Positions 5,638-8,126 of a DNA stretch of 8,126 bases are shown piece by piece. Every line of letters begins with the position of its first letter. Position 1 is the first letter of the stretch. Source of the DNA: Gammaproteobacteria bacterium (lineage in GTDB: Bacteria > Pseudomonadota > Gammaproteobacteria > SZUA-140); contig JALSHQ010000395.1 of assembly GCA_026982145.1 (NCBI GenBank), positions 1 through 8,126 of the forward strand, read 5' to 3'. The position numbers were made by a program, and so were the translations under genes. The notes under the pieces were generated by a model that saw nothing but the letters and a program-made list of their open reading frames with translations, was not told where the DNA came from and did not search any database.

Positions 5638-6339
5638 TCAGGGCACCAGATTATAGCTTGTCGAAAGCGCATTATTTAGCGTAGGTACTGCGCGCCAGTG
5701 ATCGATGACAAACCTCACCCGGGTGCCTTCGCGGGTGAGGACCATTTTTTTAGGCACCTCTAAAACCCCGACTGAACGATAGCGCGCATACTCAATGCGC
5801 CATCCGGATTGCTCCAGCCACTGCAGTCGCCCCTGCGCATCCAGCCCCTTAGCCACCTCCCTAGCCTTACCAAGCACCATACTTGGCACAGGCAACCCCA
5901 CCAGCCAATAGCGTAATTCATTCATCGGCACATGCCAGCCAAGCTCATCGCCAAGCAGCTCGGAAAGATTGGCCGCCGACATTGCGCGCTCATCAGGCAA
6001 ATAGAGCGTGGCCACACTCGCATCCCCTTTTAGCTGCGCCATGCGCTGACCCAGCATTGATGAGAAGCTGATATCAAACGCCTCTGCCTGCTGCTGCCAG
6101 CGCAAACTGGCACTCCACGAATCCTGCGTATGTTTTACCGCAACTCGCCCCCCTAGCTCCCACCCTTCCAGCGCCGTTAGTTGCGCCTGCCTCAGCGCCC
6201 ACCGCTGCTCGACCATCTCTGGGCTTAGCACCGGCACAAGCGGGCGAGTAGCACAACCCGTCACCAACACCACCAGCAAAAATGCCAGCCAGAAGTGGTA
6301 GCTTAAGCGGCTCAAACTGATTGAATGAAAATAACGCAT
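5638..6339 (-). CDS. lolB: Outer-membrane lipoprotein receptor LolB
   Basis: LolB receives lipoproteins from periplasmic LolA and inserts them into the inner leaflet of the outer membrane. The 233-residue product has a type II signal peptide: basic N-region through R11, hydrophobic core around 17-27, and lipobox VTGC with C29 as the lipidated residue. Ala follows the cysteine, so there is no inner-membrane retention aspartate. The mature part matches the LolB fold in GWELGGRVAV at 59-68, SASLRWQQ at 76-83 and LRYWLVGLPVP at 142-152. FVIDHWRAV at 210-218 is the last such match. SMLGQR at 94-99 aligns with the loop whose exposed Leu is needed for insertion in E. coli (here probably L96). ATG 6339 has no recognisable Shine-Dalgarno, and a stop lies eight codons upstream in frame. 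Position before ispE-prs supports the call. Confidence 0.95.
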   Translation of the reverse strand: MRYFHSISLSRLSYHFWLAFLLVVLVTGCATRPLVPVLSPEMVEQRWALRQAQLTALEGWELGGRVAVKHTQDSWSASLRWQQQAEAFDISFSSMLGQRMAQLKGDASVATLYLPDERAMSAANLSELLGDELGWHVPMNELRYWLVGLPVPSMVLGKAREVAKGLDAQGRLQWLEQSGWRIEYARYRSVGVLEVPKKMVLTREGTRVRFVIDHWRAVPTLNNALSTSYNLVP

Positions 6340-6555
6340 AACGGTTGGTTCAGTGCTCGCTCAAGGCGATACATCGTTGCGAATAAAAAACACCGCCTTG
6401 AAATAATGGTGAACTGTGATGACGCTATCTACCCCATTTTCCTGTGTGATGGCTCGGCGGCAAACTTTGGTTTTTTTATTGCTTTCAATGTCATTCAATA
6501 TAAGCCCTGCCGCCTACTTTATTTAGATTTTAACTTGCCCTCATGCACAGCGGCG
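6340..6555. other. Intergenic region between the TPR gene and lolB
   Basis: This 216-base AT-richer gap holds no convincing gene. It contains an 8-bp inverted repeat at 6361-6401 and a 7-bp inverted repeat, GGCGGCA (6456-6462) with TGCCGCC (6508-6514), separated by 45 bases. The second could be chance. No intrinsic terminator for the TPR gene and no promoter with both hexamers in good register is evident on the minus strand, so lolB may be read from the upstream transcript. Confidence 0.6.
6361..6401. repeat. 8-bp inverted repeat in the lolB leader
   Basis: TCAAGGCG (6361-6368) and CGCCTTGA (6394-6401) are exact reverse complements around a 25-base spacer. On the minus strand the spacer has a T-run, but none follows the distal arm, so it does not look like a terminator. 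The repeat ends 22 bases before the lolB start codon, close enough for a leader hairpin to affect translation. Confidence 0.55.
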
Positions 6556-8126
6556 TTATTTTTTAATAAACTGCTCCATAATGTTCAATAAGCGCTTATC
6601 TCCAGGGGAAATTTCCAGTGCCTGCGTCCAGATTTCACGCGCATCTTCTCGCTCACCATTCACCCATAATACCTCGCCAAGGTGTGCGGCCACTTCTGGG
6701 TCGAGACTGATTTCAAGCGATTTTCGCAGCATTTTAATCGCTTCATTGTATTGACCCAGCCGATAGAGCACCCACCCCATGCTATCAAGAATCGCATTGT
6801 CATTCGGACGCAACTCCAGTGCTCGTTTTATATAGGCGTATGCCTCTTGATAGCGGTCGGTACGATCCGCCAAGGTGTAGCCCAGCGCATTCAGTGCGTC
6901 GATATTATCAGCATCATCATCGAGTATCTGCTTCAGGTCGCGCTCTGTTACATCAAGCTGATTTAGCCGTTCCGCGGCCAAGGCACGCGCATAGAGCAGC
7001 GGGACACTCCCGGCCATCTCACTCAGCGCATGGTTATAAAGCACCATCTCCTCTTGGTGGCGCTCCGCATTACGCAGGATTTCACCTTCGATTAAAAAGA
7101 TACGCTGACGCTGAGCCGGTGCAGTGAGATGGAGGGAGTGCAGATAATCACGCGCCTTGTCGACATCGCCAAGCTGTGCGGCAATCATGGCTTGGCGCAC
7201 GCGTGACTCCACTAAATTATCCCCTCGCTCCACGAAGCTGTAATGCACCATTGCAGCATCGAGGTTCTCCCGAAGCTCTTCTAGCTGCCCGAGATAAAAA
7301 CGGGCATCATCAACACGCCGGCCGGTCTCGTTGGCCTGACTGAGATACTCATATGCACTCTCCTGCTCCCCTAGCTGCAAGGCGAGTAGTCCGAGTGCAA
7401 ACAGCACATCCACATCACCCGGCGTCTGTTTTATGACGATTTTGTACTGCGTATAGGCCGCCTCATAGTCCCGAACGTCAACCAGCTGGCGTGCATAGGT
7501 GAGGCGCAGCACTGTTTCTGCCGGAAAAGATTTCACCTGCTGCCCCAGATAGTCGACCGCAGCCTCTTTATCCCCTTTGAGTCGCATAATGCGCGCCTGC
7601 AAGAGCACCGCATTGGTGTTTTCTGGTTTCAAATGAAGGCTGCGCTTAACCCCCGCATCTGCCTTTTCAACCATTTTTGCACGCAGCGCGAGCTGCGCGT
7701 AGGCATACCACGCGGCATCACTCTGCTCGCGAGACTCGACCAAGTGCTCCATCACTTTTAGCGCACTTTGCAGGTCCTGCTCTCGGCTAAGCAGTGAGGC
7801 GACGAGCATAAAGCCCCGCTCAGTGCCATCATCTTCCTGCGCCAACACATACTCTAGGTGCTCCAGTGCCGCATCAGGGTTGCCATTACGAATATAGGCC
7901 GCTGAGACCGCCTGTCGCGCCATCAAGTTAACCGGGTCAATCTCCACCCAGAGCTGCGCAGCCTGAAGCGCAGCCTGCCTATCTCGCACAAAAACGGCGA
8001 TACGTGTCGCCTTTGCCGCTAAACGCGGGTCTCGCGTTTTCTGTGCGAGGCGATAATATTGCACCAACCCCATCGCATAGTGGCCGCGCTGAAGTGCGGT
8101 TTCGGCCACCAGTAGCTGATAAAGAA
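6556..8126 (-). CDS. lbcA: TPR-repeat protein, LbcA-like (5' end outside the window)
   Basis: The visible 522 residues are the C-terminal part of a tandem tetratricopeptide-repeat protein. The frame is open to the window edge (LYQLLVAETALQRG), so the true start lies beyond it; GTG 8109 is internal. Counted from 8109, clear TPR helices recur through the protein, for example EAAYTQYKIVIKQTPGDVDV near 216-235. The diagnostic block is NALGYTLADR at 407-416, ALELRPND at 430-437 and DSMGWVLYR at 442-450, then DPEVAAHLGEVLW at 470-482. In P. aeruginosa the gene at this place beside lolB encodes LbcA, an outer-membrane lipoprotein that binds and activates the protease CtpA, controlling peptidoglycan hydrolases. 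Roughly 60-70 residues, including any lipoprotein signal, should be missing. TPR scaffold is certain; the LbcA role is inferred from position and recalled motifs. Confidence 0.85.
   Translation of the reverse strand, partial: LYQLLVAETALQRGHYAMGLVQYYRLAQKTRDPRLAAKATRIAVFVRDRQAALQAAQLWVEIDPVNLMARQAVSAAYIRNGNPDAALEHLEYVLAQEDDGTERGFMLVASLLSREQDLQSALKVMEHLVESREQSDAAWYAYAQLALRAKMVEKADAGVKRSLHLKPENTNAVLLQARIMRLKGDKEAAVDYLGQQVKSFPAETVLRLTYARQLVDVRDYEAAYTQYKIVIKQTPGDVDVLFALGLLALQLGEQESAYEYLSQANETGRRVDDARFYLGQLEELRENLDAAMVHYSFVERGDNLVESRVRQAMIAAQLGDVDKARDYLHSLHLTAPAQRQRIFLIEGEILRNAERHQEEMVLYNHALSEMAGSVPLLYARALAAERLNQLDVTERDLKQILDDDADNIDALNALGYTLADRTDRYQEAYAYIKRALELRPNDNAILDSMGWVLYRLGQYNEAIKMLRKSLEISLDPEVAAHLGEVLWVNGEREDAREIWTQALEISPGDKRLLNIMEQFIKK

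Noticed and set aside
6325..6591. An 88-codon plus-strand open frame spanning the TPR-lolB gap
   Set aside because: It has no Shine-Dalgarno, no recognisable motif, overlaps both flanking genes antisense, and its composition is that of the AT-rich spacer.

Overview
The window is a compact block of housekeeping genes from a non-enteric gammaproteobacterium. Every gene lies on the minus strand, so transcription runs from high to low coordinates. The order is TPR lipoprotein-like gene, lolB, ispE, tRNA-Gln, prs, rplY (long CTC form), pth, ychF. This matches, from memory, the Pseudomonas aeruginosa arrangement lbcA-lolB-ispE-tRNA-Gln-prs-rplY-pth-ychF. The long L25 form (E. coli has a short one), the Pseudomonas-like ThiG and tRNA genes that encode CCA fit the same placement. 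Genus cannot be settled from the sequence alone.

Layout in transcription order. 8126-6556 is the 3' part of a TPR gene resembling LbcA, cut by the window edge. 6555-6340 is a 216-base gap with inverted repeats but no convincing gene. 6339-5638 is lolB, an outer-membrane lipoprotein receptor. 5636-4770 is ispE, one base after the lolB stop. 4739-4665 is tRNA-Gln(UUG). 4664-4532 is a structured prs leader containing a perfect 10-bp inverted repeat. prs follows, ending at 3593. 3559-3528 is a clear rho-independent terminator. rplY (3449-2799), pth (2758-2165) and ychF (2134-1043) follow with short gaps. 980-975 holds a perfect TATAAT with a GC-rich discriminator. 934-858 is elongator tRNA-Met(CAU). 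thiG (828-4) closes the window.

How the genes relate. The block mixes envelope biogenesis (LbcA-like protein, LolB), isoprenoid precursor synthesis (IspE), PRPP synthesis (Prs), translation (two tRNAs, L25, Pth, YchF) and thiazole synthesis (ThiG). The second half is a translation-support cluster: L25 binds 5S rRNA, Pth recycles peptidyl-tRNA, and YchF is a ribosome-associated ATPase. ThiG stands alone, without thiS beside it and without room for a TPP riboswitch, and probably shares a transcript with tRNA-Met.

No mobile element, CRISPR array, phage gene or defence system is visible, and I found no convincing new multi-gene system. The points most worth checking are small: an Asp in place of the usual Glu in the YchF nucleotide-specificity motif, the structured prs leader with an ambiguous start, a hairpin plus U-tract just before the rplY ribosome-binding site, and the orphan thiG behind a tRNA.
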